Positions 9,301 to 16,576 of a stretch of DNA of 42,366 nucleotides are shown here, in pieces (position 1 is the first letter of the stretch; every line of letters starts with the position of its first letter). The notes beneath the pieces are model-generated. The model had not been told where the DNA came from. It worked only from the letters and a program-made list of their open reading frames with translations, and searched no databases. This stretch comes from a virus. The DNA is taken from positions 1-42,366 of the IMG/VR virus record IMGVR_UViG_3300013126_000075, one strand, 5' to 3'. A program made the translations under genes and the position numbers.

Positions 9301-11366
9301 CGCAGGTCAACTTTAGGTGCAGCCATGACGACAGGTGCGCCCTGTTGTTGGGGTGCAGGAATCCCACGGCGAATACGCTCACGCATTGATGGTTTAGGTG
9401 CTTGACCTCTACCAAACAGTTGTAGTTGCTGCGGGTTCGGCGCACGAGTTTCACGCATAGGTAGCTGAGCTACGGGTTCAGGCGCAGGTTGTGCCAAGTC
9501 TAACTGACGTTGGTTCTGTGCCACGATTGCAAGGCGATTGAGTTCTGCCTGACGTTGCTGTTCCTGTGCAAGTTGTTGCTGCTCGATAGCCTTAGCCACC
9601 TCTGCCTGCTGCATAGCAAGTTGCATCTGCGAAACCGGCGCATTGACTGGTGTAGGTGCAGGCGGCGGAGGCGCAAACTGTAGCTGTCCTTGGCGGGGGT
9701 CAGTATTAGGTTGCTCTCCTAGGTATGGTATCCCTAATGGATTCTCAAGAGTACTGCGTTGCTGTAGCTCAGCAATGGTCGCACCTTCAGGTCCAAAGAT
9801 GTCGAGCACACCCTGTTGTCCAAACTGACCCGGTGCAACTTCACCTGAGTAAATTGTATCACTAGGGCGTGATGGTCTGGTTGTACCATCAGGGGCAGTA
9901 ATCATGTCAGGGCGACCCATCATGCCGCCGGTAGTGACAGGGCCTTGAGGTACACCCGCTGGTGGTTCAGTAATAGTAAGTGCAGTGCTTTGTGGTGCAG
10001 GCTCTGGTGATTGCTCTGGGTTTAGTAAGTTAGTAGGCTGGTCACCCACTGGAGTCTTACCCTTACGCAGGTTAGCGATACCACCTAATGGACTACCTAC
10101 ACCAAAGCCTGCGGCAAATGCTTCGAGAAAACGCTTCTGCGCTTCAGGGCTAGTCAAGTCCTGACCAGATAACCCCATGACAAGAGCTTCCTGCCCAAGT
10201 TCAGTAGCACCCTCAAGTGGCCCACCAACGGCAGCTCCAACAACACCGCGTTTGAGTAATTCCCCAGCACGCTTAGCACCTGTACCTAACGCAGTAGCAC
10301 CTTGGATGGATGCCAAGTCTGTACCCGTACCCTTGATACCGCCAAAGATGCGGGATGCTAAAACAAATTCCGGTAAAGTTTCCAGTGCGGCGTATGGAAT
10401 AGACCCCAGCAGCGCACTAAGTCTAGCCCCTGCATCATCAGCAGTTGCCCCTTGCTCTCGTTGCTCACCGTAAATATCTGCCGCACCTGTAGCAATATTA
10501 CTACCATAAGACGCAGCCAATGCCCCGGCAGTACCAGCGGCATTACGCAACAATTTGGTTTCTACTTCAGTAAGGGCTTCACCAGCGGCTTTCTTCTTGG
10601 CAGCTGCCATGATGGATTGCTTAACAGCAGACTTACCTAGGATACCAGCAGCACCAGCATAAAGACCAGCGAGCGGGCCACCAGCGGCAGTACCAGCACC
10701 GAAGCCTGCAAGCCCAACAGCCATTGACTCAAGCAGGTTAGGACCTTGCTGCGCCAAGTTAGCCACGAACCAATCGACAGCATCGCCGCCTGACTCGATA
10801 TTTGAGAACTCACGTTGGAACGGCGTAGTCTTGTTGAGGTCTTTGATTTGCTGGTCGACTATAGATTGACCAGTTTGCTCAGCACCAAGTAACTGCATAC
10901 CCCTGCCCGCAAGCAGTTGCATATTGTCTACGCCAATACCAAAGTTCTTCTTAGCTAGACGACCAAGGCTAGGGTTTCGGATAGACTCTAGGAATTGCCC
11001 ATATGCGTTCTGGTCTATCGGAGTCCAGTTACCAGTGGTAGGTAAGCCAACAGATGGATAGGAAAGGTACTGCTCAGACTGTAAAGCAGTAGTAGCGTCA
11101 TCAGCGTCAAAAGTAATACCGTTAACATACAGTTTGTTTTCCGTAGGATTAAAGGCAATAGCCGGAGCCTGCTTCAACTCCGGCATTGTGAACTGACTTT
11201 GCTTAACGATTTGCTGCCCGACAGCAGCCATGTCTGCTAAAGATGGGGCTAACCCATTCAACCCTATGTCTGACGTAGGGCTGTTAATCGCATATGGATT
11301 AGCCTCAGGCCCTAGGTTAGATTTCGCCAGAAACGGGTCAGCAAACGAAAGACCTTCTTTAGCCAT
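3342..11366 (-). CDS. Giant virion/ejection polypeptide (PLxRFG and LPD38-like domains)
   Basis: 2674 residues, the last gene of the late block. Residues ~200-400 contain Gly/Ala-rich hydrophobic helices that could insert into membrane, ending in an APLEGATE-type segment. Residues ~440-1000 are Pro/Gln/Lys-rich low-complexity linker. AHEILGH (H1259, E1260, H1264) resembles a zincin helix but with HExxxH spacing. PLSRRGKF at 1875-1882 matches the PLxRFG signature of giant phage polyproteins. Residues ~2200-2450 (WMFPFSYSEQFNRR..., TQGDYSQYNRP..., hydrophobic IIMLGSLILLSG) resemble the large polyvalent protein-associated domain LPD38. By position it corresponds to T7 gp16, an internal protein ejected with the DNA. 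It could also act on host targets after ejection. Domain names are from memory of the families. Confidence 0.8.
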   Translation of the reverse strand: MAKEGLSFADPFLAKSNLGPEANPYAINSPTSDIGLNGLAPSLADMAAVGQQIVKQSQFTMPELKQAPAIAFNPTENKLYVNGITFDADDATTALQSEQYLSYPSVGLPTTGNWTPIDQNAYGQFLESIRNPSLGRLAKKNFGIGVDNMQLLAGRGMQLLGAEQTGQSIVDQQIKDLNKTTPFQREFSNIESGGDAVDWFVANLAQQGPNLLESMAVGLAGFGAGTAAGGPLAGLYAGAAGILGKSAVKQSIMAAAKKKAAGEALTEVETKLLRNAAGTAGALAASYGSNIATGAADIYGEQREQGATADDAGARLSALLGSIPYAALETLPEFVLASRIFGGIKGTGTDLASIQGATALGTGAKRAGELLKRGVVGAAVGGPLEGATELGQEALVMGLSGQDLTSPEAQKRFLEAFAAGFGVGSPLGGIANLRKGKTPVGDQPTNLLNPEQSPEPAPQSTALTITEPPAGVPQGPVTTGGMMGRPDMITAPDGTTRPSRPSDTIYSGEVAPGQFGQQGVLDIFGPEGATIAELQQRSTLENPLGIPYLGEQPNTDPRQGQLQFAPPPPAPTPVNAPVSQMQLAMQQAEVAKAIEQQQLAQEQQRQAELNRLAIVAQNQRQLDLAQPAPEPVAQLPMRETRAPNPQQLQLFGRGQAPKPSMRERIRRGIPAPQQQGAPVVMAAPKVDLRRTKQTSLFTQDGEPTIAALRSAGVKSPVRSIPEVGGSQIPPTGRPVNAVTVSKAVKKLTEKATQEKQGKGLQDVKAAQQAKAARLSVEREARTQWRDKRDPKAPTWEKLSDAQRKEWTDLVEANKASMAEADRIGGIKPPEPTPPKPTGKAALKKESKVETTKATPAAPVGEQRLKAPKAQAAPAQVPQTSLASLVAQVTSPAQEKEKEKKSGEASTETLAAQQALEAAIETVETTGSPKEYEVAMNDIVDVFVTETNQATKLFKTANEFLFGAEPIPVAEFTKALRAFAITMPSINPRSRLYTLLNDYNLLNDPKIGVRVSAKKDEEVTLAVKEADDTVEEIDRAAIQLATIINNREGEFDRKALARKAEALYKQVEDTAFVVGERGSIEDFFKDGKPIVVQKPGTSRYVLSSVEEAKMSREEFAKVHAESRKVLRDLELEYAEEDQRAALELKFQQESGIREDDNVYGDLANYYRADEKPSQPMKAGPLRLMATKFVSKLARKPKVHVFQNLDDMRKTNPKLFREAAAARKAGDFEAVNAAGMAWGNTVVLFADNINGEKHANFIMAHEILGHVGFRGLFSDAQLNKILQSIADSDVQVNNAAVVLSEVQNIPFLEAVEEVLSDRAAAIDSSTMMRFWTWLKNQLNKLGFKFNDDAARYLVSLSRKYVRQGVGRSEVNLKTLLQEASTMRELDRSDVEVLRFAQLAPQGQQTAAMNAMNQNVTSTGGLEGIMNWLNNNDAKVADLRRKYDGTKVNAKDTMKNFFGLLRTQDDMARDSKGAALVFSLTQRKGEMQQKLKTKYSKLTQLAHEAKFLMFGDGPEPMESQQAGQLLALGSLLKGNQFSDSQLQSKFEAPIAYSTELGQIVMNPDAFESLSKAGTLSVADFKKGFDVQTGYTEKPMTAEYKAQLESERDQEVAVIEARKKRDLDRIQRKIDTAKDTKVKTSLQATYDKTEDKFDSMLRSTKLSYKKQIDSNTYSAPNYVNTKDMADFAWVKDMTEDSIQYKMYLQFREAINESQMDVLAAKYDGAMYEQERVLNRGIDRAFSKALTEAERRFITAVSDEHDRIAMEGSSYENNRFKMNEVSQADAVDYAEMRFARSFYNDNALNDFATKLPNYTPDEVKTLVIGLRDKLRVKIDPDTDAITDSSIWPVAYAMEERSTFTISLNDDSLYAKRSIAGGYAPLSRRGKFQVRVQAYTIDADGNEEPVKLHQGQQDSLPLFMTEKKDESIGYAEELNGLLTGEYTMRDANNRVVSVYLKAIVSDVETTPALVDIMHYDDVMYALSRLGVQMPVADREILIKKVTAQNSRARANLQRAGVPGWDKDVVRSSSAFLEQQAYVAANKTFRHQFDGVLEDNNNWFGNRDRLAELKAKWEAATGPAKELAAREYYQEKYYFEKANEKVGDTNVLRGNWYKERAKSQLDWQDSTGDIVFADDFWNNNQFSLSARTWAAVAQLGGSIATGITQMLSLPTNSWAYLSSYNPENNFGLGLGAGRAGALLSKFAIAAANPKYINVDFLDAQLAELERTGANENKDGITGAELRFLKDLTEEQRLDAAQFNALTGTVRGRKGFMGNPTFQKFVQTWMFPFSYSEQFNRRVTVLAAYRGEYERQIAAGKTPGQADDAARIAADKALDATQGDYSQYNRPAFFRGGLMSFVYMYKQYPIIMLQLLKNMDRNGKIIMLGSLILLSGLRGLPGADDLLDIIDGLMQRMGLQSGSVEKEFARLTRDAFGPELGAALSPVMLRGLLDATTGWSFSNRLGLGDIVPGTALFKPSASAQEKLREVENLAGAPTSFMIGAFDWAAGTIPSVITGRQPFSKILTDFPARAIKNATEAWKYANTGAILDSKGYVVSQDVTAWEVIGKAVGFYPSRAQVQMDWMMADDQEQRYGQMIRSEAIREAVAARINGDQDRLANVQAYVRDWNEDVKGTRLEIKNFSGGVNRAYKEATKPLAARALKSSARAGRQEAEELAALYGFEISN

Positions 11367-11378
11367 AACTACCTCACT

Positions 11379-13262
11379 TTATATTGTACCTTTTGCCCAG
11401 CTCAACGATGGAAGGTTTGCGATTGGATGTGCGCCTCTTGATTCTATTTTAACACCATCAACCTCAATAGTGGTAGGCGTTGGGTTATAGTAGAACACAT
11501 CAGTAGACCCCGATGGTTTAATAAACACACCTCCATCAGCAGCACCAGAAGGTTTGACCTCCATACCATACTTAGCTTTAGCCATTTCTTGGTTGATTGT
11601 GTTCTGCCCTTTGATACCTTCAACAGTAACATCAGCAATCATCTTAGCATAGGCCTTAGCGTTTTCTTTCATAATATCTAAGCTGGTGTCCAGACGTTTC
11701 ACAGAAGCCTCGCTAGATACCTGAGCCATAGTCTGACGGTAACCACTGTCAAATGAGCGGCGAGCCAAGTCAGCCACTTCAGATGGGTCAATACCCTCTT
11801 TAGTCATAGTGCCGTTAACGAACACGTTATACATACCATCAGTACGAGGTTGGAACGCAATCGGTGTACCCGCGTAGTGACTTGCCACAGCAGATAAGCG
11901 GCGTGGGTCGTTAGCGTTAGTTAAGTCTTGTAATCCTTGCATACCTTGCAGGTAGAACATACCCTCATCAAGTTCGATGATTTTATTTCGCAGTTCCATG
12001 TACTGCATACCCATACCAGAACGCTGGTACATACCAGCTAGGCGCGAGAGTTCGTCACGTTGGCGTAGAGCACGCTGCATATCACCACCGATTGCCTCAG
12101 GATTCGCCAGATAGAAGTCACTGACTTTTTTCTGTACCGCTGGCGTTGGTGGCTTAGTGCCAGCAACTTTAACAATCTGCCCATCAGGTGTGATTGGTAC
12201 ATCTTTGATTATAGATGGTTGTTCGCTACCAACAAGCTTCATTGTTTTGGCTACATAGTCACGGGTTTCCTTAGGTAGCTTACTCATATCGCCACCATTA
12301 GCCAACCACTTGTCAGTTGCAGTCGGTCCCATGTTATAGGAAATCAGCTGAAGTACTTGGTTATTACCATACTTCTCAGCCATCTTGAGCGAGTACATAT
12401 TGCCATACTCAGCACCTATCTCAGGCATTTTTAAAAGCGCAGCCGCCGTAGCAGCATCACGTTTACCTACTTGGATACCTTTAGCCGCAGCAAAATCGAA
12501 TACGTTAGGTAACCCAAAGCCGGGGTCCATGGCTGTCTGTGGCATGACCTGCATTAGACCTGTAGCACCTTTAGGACTTACAGCATTTGTATTACCACTA
12601 CTCTCAACCTGTTGCTGTGCGGCCAGAAGTTTTTGTTGGTCGGGTGTACCAATAGTTCCAGCTTTTGTCCGGTCAACCATCCAGTACTCAACGTCATTCG
12701 GGGTATACATTTTAGTATCTGACTTAGCTGGGGTTGTTGCTCCCGGCTTCGCAGTCACCATGCCGGTCGGCATCCCACTGGGAGCAAGTCCCGGAGCGAT
12801 TAGATTTCGAGCAGCATTGAGCCCTTTAACCACAGCCCCGCCGACTATATTAGATGGTAAGTTCTGCTTCATACGGGCGTAGCGGTCCATCTCAGCTTGT
12901 TGCTCTGGTGTGGGCGCAGGCTGCGGCATCAAAGAGCCCGGAGGTAGAATGTTACCTTGTTTCAGTTGCTCTAACCGTGCCTGTTCAGGTGTCATAGTAA
13001 CCTGAGCTGGCGCAGCTACTTGTGGCGCAGCTACCGGAGCCACTGGCACTTGATGTACATCAGGCTTAGCAAACTGACCCATCAAGTCAGGCGTCTGCGG
13101 CATTGGAGCCTGAGTCATCTCACGGCGTAGATTATTGAGGCGGTTCTGTTCCTCAATCTTTAGCTGATTTTCTTGCGCCCTACGCTGATTTTCTTCCTCA
13201 TTGCGCCACCCAATACCTACCCGACCGGCACCACTGAGAACTTGTCCTAATGTTAAACTCAT
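11379..13262 (-). CDS. Internal virion protein with SLT lytic transglycosylase domain
   Basis: 627 residues. The first ~100 residues are Gln/Pro/Ala-rich and disordered-looking, after a short N-terminal segment. A goose-type/SLT transglycosylase domain spans ~200-340: catalytic E220 in QQVESSG, then ATGLMQVMPQTA and the later SYNMGP. The enzyme would cleave peptidoglycan glycan strands locally to let the ejection apparatus cross the cell wall, as the transglycosylase domain of T7 gp16 does. Here it is a separate protein next to the giant polypeptide. The C-terminal ~280 residues are helical with no recognised domain. It begins 12 bases downstream of the 512-residue gene stop in the same operon. 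Confidence 0.85.
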   Translation of the reverse strand: MSLTLGQVLSGAGRVGIGWRNEEENQRRAQENQLKIEEQNRLNNLRREMTQAPMPQTPDLMGQFAKPDVHQVPVAPVAAPQVAAPAQVTMTPEQARLEQLKQGNILPPGSLMPQPAPTPEQQAEMDRYARMKQNLPSNIVGGAVVKGLNAARNLIAPGLAPSGMPTGMVTAKPGATTPAKSDTKMYTPNDVEYWMVDRTKAGTIGTPDQQKLLAAQQQVESSGNTNAVSPKGATGLMQVMPQTAMDPGFGLPNVFDFAAAKGIQVGKRDAATAAALLKMPEIGAEYGNMYSLKMAEKYGNNQVLQLISYNMGPTATDKWLANGGDMSKLPKETRDYVAKTMKLVGSEQPSIIKDVPITPDGQIVKVAGTKPPTPAVQKKVSDFYLANPEAIGGDMQRALRQRDELSRLAGMYQRSGMGMQYMELRNKIIELDEGMFYLQGMQGLQDLTNANDPRRLSAVASHYAGTPIAFQPRTDGMYNVFVNGTMTKEGIDPSEVADLARRSFDSGYRQTMAQVSSEASVKRLDTSLDIMKENAKAYAKMIADVTVEGIKGQNTINQEMAKAKYGMEVKPSGAADGGVFIKPSGSTDVFYYNPTPTTIEVDGVKIESRGAHPIANLPSLSWAKGTI

Positions 13263-13272
13263 GGCCTACTCC

Positions 13273-14811
13273 TTAACCGAGTGAAGTTGCTTTGCCGGGA
13301 CCTGTCAATGACCCAAATAACGCACCAATATCTTCAGCTGCTTTTCGGCGTTGTTCCTCAGCTTTAGCAAGTGTATCACTGAATCCGCCACCATAGGTGC
13401 CATATGTATTAGGACCAGAAGTAGGCAGCGCAGCCAAACCAGCTTGTGTAGTTTGTAGCTTATTCTGCTGTGCAGTTGTAGCACCTTGCAGATATGCTGT
13501 TTCACCACGAGTAGCAGCTTCAAGATTGTATCTGCGTTGTTCCGCAGTACGCAGACCGCCACGTTGAGGGGCGATGTCACGCAGGTTTTCCTGTGCTTGA
13601 CGACCAATACCAGTAGTTACACTACGCTGAGCCATCATACCGAAGTAGTTAGGGTCAAAGTATTTAGCTTCACCAAGAAGCGCAGTAGCCTCACGCAGAC
13701 GCTGTTCAAACAATCCACGATTGGTCTGTTGCAGCATAGCCAGTTCAGCTTTCTGTTGTTTGACCAGTTCTTCTTGCTCTGGTGATAGCCCACTACCAGC
13801 TGTGAGAGAACCCGCAAGCTGGCCAGCAGCACGAAGCACCAAGTCAGCTTGCATTTTAGGGTCAGATACTTTTTGTTTCAGTGCGTCCCAAGCAGACGTA
13901 GGTTGTTGTGGTGCTGTCGCAGCCGCAGCTGCCTGCTGTGCTGCCGGAGTTACCTGCAACCCTGCTGAACTATACGCCGGTGCTGTTTGTGGAGCAAAAG
14001 TCTGGGCTGCTGTTGTACCTGCTGTACCTGCTGTACCTACTGCATTTGGGTTATAGAAATTAGATGTCCCTAACGCAGTGGCATTTCCCCCCATAGCAGT
14101 TGGCGTATTTACAGCTAGTGTACCTGTATTAGAGAGCGTATTAGCTATCGACTGGGCTTGTTGCGCCATATCCCCACCAGAACTTAACACGTTTGCTAAG
14201 TTATCTGTACTAATTGCTCCTCCGTACCCGACCTGAGATGCATCAACAATACTACCTGCATTGGGGCCATTCATAATAGTCCACTGAGTACCATTGGCAC
14301 CTTGAACTGGAGTAACGATTGCAGCTGAATCCCCTAAGTTAGCAATACCAACTTGTGTCGAACCCGCAGGAGTGTTTGCAAGAGATGTAGCATTTGCTGA
14401 CATACTCGGGGTGTTAGGTGCATTGAAGTACCCTGAGATACCGCCACCGATAGCACCCATCAACATGGACTGCCCAATTTTTTGCTTCGTAAGTAGTGCA
14501 GACGCGGCACCAAGACCGGCACCTACAAGCGCAGAGCCAACCGCAGAAGCAGCTGTGGCACCAATCGTACCAGCTAGTGCTGTGGATAACCCGATACTCG
14601 CCGCAATAGAAGGAGCCGCCATAGGGATGGCAATAGAAGCTGCGATACTTACGATTGACCGCAACCCCTTAGACTTTTCATAGTGCATCCCCAAGGCTTT
14701 GACCATTTCTTTTCGTGCGAATGGGGGGAGGTCACCACCAAATGCGTTAGGTGATAAATCAGGTATCCCCAAAGCCATCGCGTTACGGCTACTGTATGTT
14801 GTAGTATTCAT
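13273..14811 (-). CDS. Internal virion protein, gp14-like
   Basis: 512 residues. Residues ~50-135 are strongly Ala/Gly/Ile-rich and hydrophobic (SIAASIAIPMAAPSIAAS..., ALVGAGLGAASALL), suggesting membrane-active helices. A Gly/Ala/Asn/Thr-rich middle follows, then a helical, Gln/Arg-rich C-terminal third (~320-490). Composition and position, just upstream of the transglycosylase protein, fit the T7 gp14 class that forms the outer-membrane part of the ejection channel. Its ATG overlaps the stop of the upstream gene by 4 bases, showing tight coupling. No catalytic motif seen. Functional label is by synteny and composition. Confidence 0.65.
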   Translation of the reverse strand: MNTTTYSSRNAMALGIPDLSPNAFGGDLPPFARKEMVKALGMHYEKSKGLRSIVSIAASIAIPMAAPSIAASIGLSTALAGTIGATAASAVGSALVGAGLGAASALLTKQKIGQSMLMGAIGGGISGYFNAPNTPSMSANATSLANTPAGSTQVGIANLGDSAAIVTPVQGANGTQWTIMNGPNAGSIVDASQVGYGGAISTDNLANVLSSGGDMAQQAQSIANTLSNTGTLAVNTPTAMGGNATALGTSNFYNPNAVGTAGTAGTTAAQTFAPQTAPAYSSAGLQVTPAAQQAAAAATAPQQPTSAWDALKQKVSDPKMQADLVLRAAGQLAGSLTAGSGLSPEQEELVKQQKAELAMLQQTNRGLFEQRLREATALLGEAKYFDPNYFGMMAQRSVTTGIGRQAQENLRDIAPQRGGLRTAEQRRYNLEAATRGETAYLQGATTAQQNKLQTTQAGLAALPTSGPNTYGTYGGGFSDTLAKAEEQRRKAAEDIGALFGSLTGPGKATSLG

Positions 14812-15290
14812 TTCATAATCTCCGATAAGTCCAAGCGCATCTGTGTATAAACTGGTTTAAACCCATAGCGAGCGATAACACGTTGCATAGCTGGGGATAC
14901 CATTCCCTCTAGTACACGTGCCCCGTTCATATAGGCCCAACCGCACAGTTGCTTCCAGTATTTCTCATGTAAAGCATCCAAGTCCATACCACCAATCGCC
15001 AAGATATTCAGGGATGGCAGTCTTGGGTAGCCACCCATCTCAAGTACCAAAGCAAAGATTACGCTTTTTACTATGGTTGCATCGCTCTTAACGATAAAGA
15101 CAAAAGCCTTACTCTGTAAGGCTGCATTGTAAATATCCTCAACGGTGTACTCTCCGTGTGTAGCCTTGTTAACACACTTCATCAGAAGCGGCTTGGTCGA
15201 AGGCCAATAAGTATCGAAGTGTTCCTTAGTACTTAAAAGCAATGGCTCATAAGCATCTAGGGTTAAACCGTTGGGATATACTTTACTCAT
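14808..15290 (-). CDS. GNAT-like internal virion protein (gp13-like)
   Basis: 160 residues. The pattern AFVFIVKSDATIVKSVIFAL (a beta-strand pair), followed by LNILAIGGMDLDALHEKYWKQ and a C-terminal VISPAM..VIARYGFKP-type ending, resembles the N-acetyltransferase (GNAT) fold found in small virion-associated proteins of podoviruses (T7 gp13 position). The usual acetyl-CoA-binding R/Q-x-x-G-x-A loop is not evident, so a structural rather than enzymatic role is likely. Overlaps both neighbours by 4 bases (ATGA). Fold assignment is tentative. Confidence 0.55.
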   Translation of the reverse strand: MSKVYPNGLTLDAYEPLLLSTKEHFDTYWPSTKPLLMKCVNKATHGEYTVEDIYNAALQSKAFVFIVKSDATIVKSVIFALVLEMGGYPRLPSLNILAIGGMDLDALHEKYWKQLCGWAYMNGARVLEGMVSPAMQRVIARYGFKPVYTQMRLDLSEIMK

Positions 15291-16225
15291 TTTTTGTCGC
15301 TATATTTTTCCAGCATTGAATCAAAAAATTCTTTACCCTTCATCTTAACGATGTGGGCAGGAATCACATACTCCCCAGATGATACTCGGATAGGAACACT
15401 ATCGCTAGTACCTGTACCCGGACCTTTTACTGGGCCACCATTGGAACCATCTGAATACGGAGTTACCTCGCCACCCATAGCAAAGTTGCGAGGCTCTGGC
15501 TCAACAGCAGGTTGGCCTGACTTGATAGCGCGAGCAACTAGAATCAGAACATACACTAGGCCTTCATCGTATTCTGGTGACAGGTCCTGCTCAGTAGCCA
15601 GTCCTTGCTGGATTGCATAGTTGCGGATGTATGGATACATATCTGGGTTTTGCAATGCAGTAGTAGCTAGTTGCTCAACCATGTTGAGCTCTTGCTGTGT
15701 CAGCTCACCAGTAGATATGAGGTGCTGTACAACCTGTCTAAACTCAGCAACTTCTTGTGGGTTATTCCGCAAAAACTCTTGGATATTCATTTCCATAATC
15801 TCAGGAGTCATACGTGTATTTGGGTTCATACCACCGGGCCGAACACCGACACCTGCTGCTGGTTGCATATTGGGCATACCACCCATACCAGTCATATCTG
15901 GCATACCGCCTTCACCGACCATACCACCTTGAGCATATGTAGGCTGTAGGTTAATGTCGAACGCCGGAGCGTTCTGATTAGACGCAGTAGTACCCATAGG
16001 GATAGTCCCTAGAGCCTGTTGGTTAACCGCAGGCATAGCTCCCTGATTCATAAGACCGGCTAAGTCAGGTGGTAAGTCCAGTGACGTAGACGTAGGAGTA
16101 CTACTTTGGGGGGTTTGGGCCATACCACCTTGAGGAGCCATAGTAGGAGCGGCTAATCCTACTCTTGTTGGTATTGGTGCTGGTCGAGCATCTGGGCTAC
16201 CGCCGCCAAATAATGGGAAGTTCAT
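15287..16225 (-). CDS. Virion-associated structural protein, Pro/Gly/Met-rich
   Basis: 312 residues. The N-terminal ~135 residues are low-complexity (Pro, Gly, Met, Gln). Residues ~140-215 form a helical region (EIMEMNIQEFLRNNPQEV...). The C-terminus carries GPGTGTSDSVPIRVSSGEYVIPA, a signature that recurs in phage tail-assembly and virion proteins. It overlaps the gp13-like gene by 4 bases and sits between the tail tube gene and the internal virion genes. This context suggests a tail or internal core component; no enzymatic motif is visible. Confidence 0.6.
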   Translation of the reverse strand: MNFPLFGGGSPDARPAPIPTRVGLAAPTMAPQGGMAQTPQSSTPTSTSLDLPPDLAGLMNQGAMPAVNQQALGTIPMGTTASNQNAPAFDINLQPTYAQGGMVGEGGMPDMTGMGGMPNMQPAAGVGVRPGGMNPNTRMTPEIMEMNIQEFLRNNPQEVAEFRQVVQHLISTGELTQQELNMVEQLATTALQNPDMYPYIRNYAIQQGLATEQDLSPEYDEGLVYVLILVARAIKSGQPAVEPEPRNFAMGGEVTPYSDGSNGGPVKGPGTGTSDSVPIRVSSGEYVIPAHIVKMKGKEFFDSMLEKYSDKK

Positions 16226-16228
16226 TTT

Positions 16229-16576
16229 CTATCCTTTCAACTGCGTAATAAGCGTGTTCAACATTTGTCGCATAATAGCTACGTCATTTGCTAGTAACTG
16301 GACATCATTTATCAGCTTACCAACATCTGACAGTGCAGCTACGTTTACACTATTAATCGTATAACCTTCCCCAGTAGCAGACACACGCGTAAATGTAGGG
16401 TCATCATACGTCTTAATCGTAATCCTGTCACCAGTAATAGCACGGCTTGCATTATCGGACTCACCTCTAATACCACATAGAAGCTCTACGTTCTCTTTAA
16501 TCCGGTTTAATACCTGCCCTTGCCAGTCACTAATATCAGCAGTAGGTATTGTAGGAATTGCTGTAAACCTAGGCAT
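16229..16576 (-). CDS. Small virion-module protein with C-terminal helix
   Basis: 115 residues. Starts MPRFTAIPTIPTADISDWQ and ends with a long amphipathic helix (VGKLINDVQLLANDVAIMRQMLNTLITQL) likely to form a coiled coil. It overlaps the tail tubular B-like gene by a single base (TAATG). The middle (TGDRITIKTYDDPTF) is predicted beta. Not recognised by name. Position argues for a minor tail protein or a chaperone of the tube. Confidence 0.6.
   Translation of the reverse strand: MPRFTAIPTIPTADISDWQGQVLNRIKENVELLCGIRGESDNASRAITGDRITIKTYDDPTFTRVSATGEGYTINSVNVAALSDVGKLINDVQLLANDVAIMRQMLNTLITQLKG

Noticed and set aside
12385-12882. 165-codon open frame on the plus strand inside the transglycosylase gene
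   Set aside because: Antisense shadow with unlikely composition (Cys, Ser, Ala rich) and no ribosome site.
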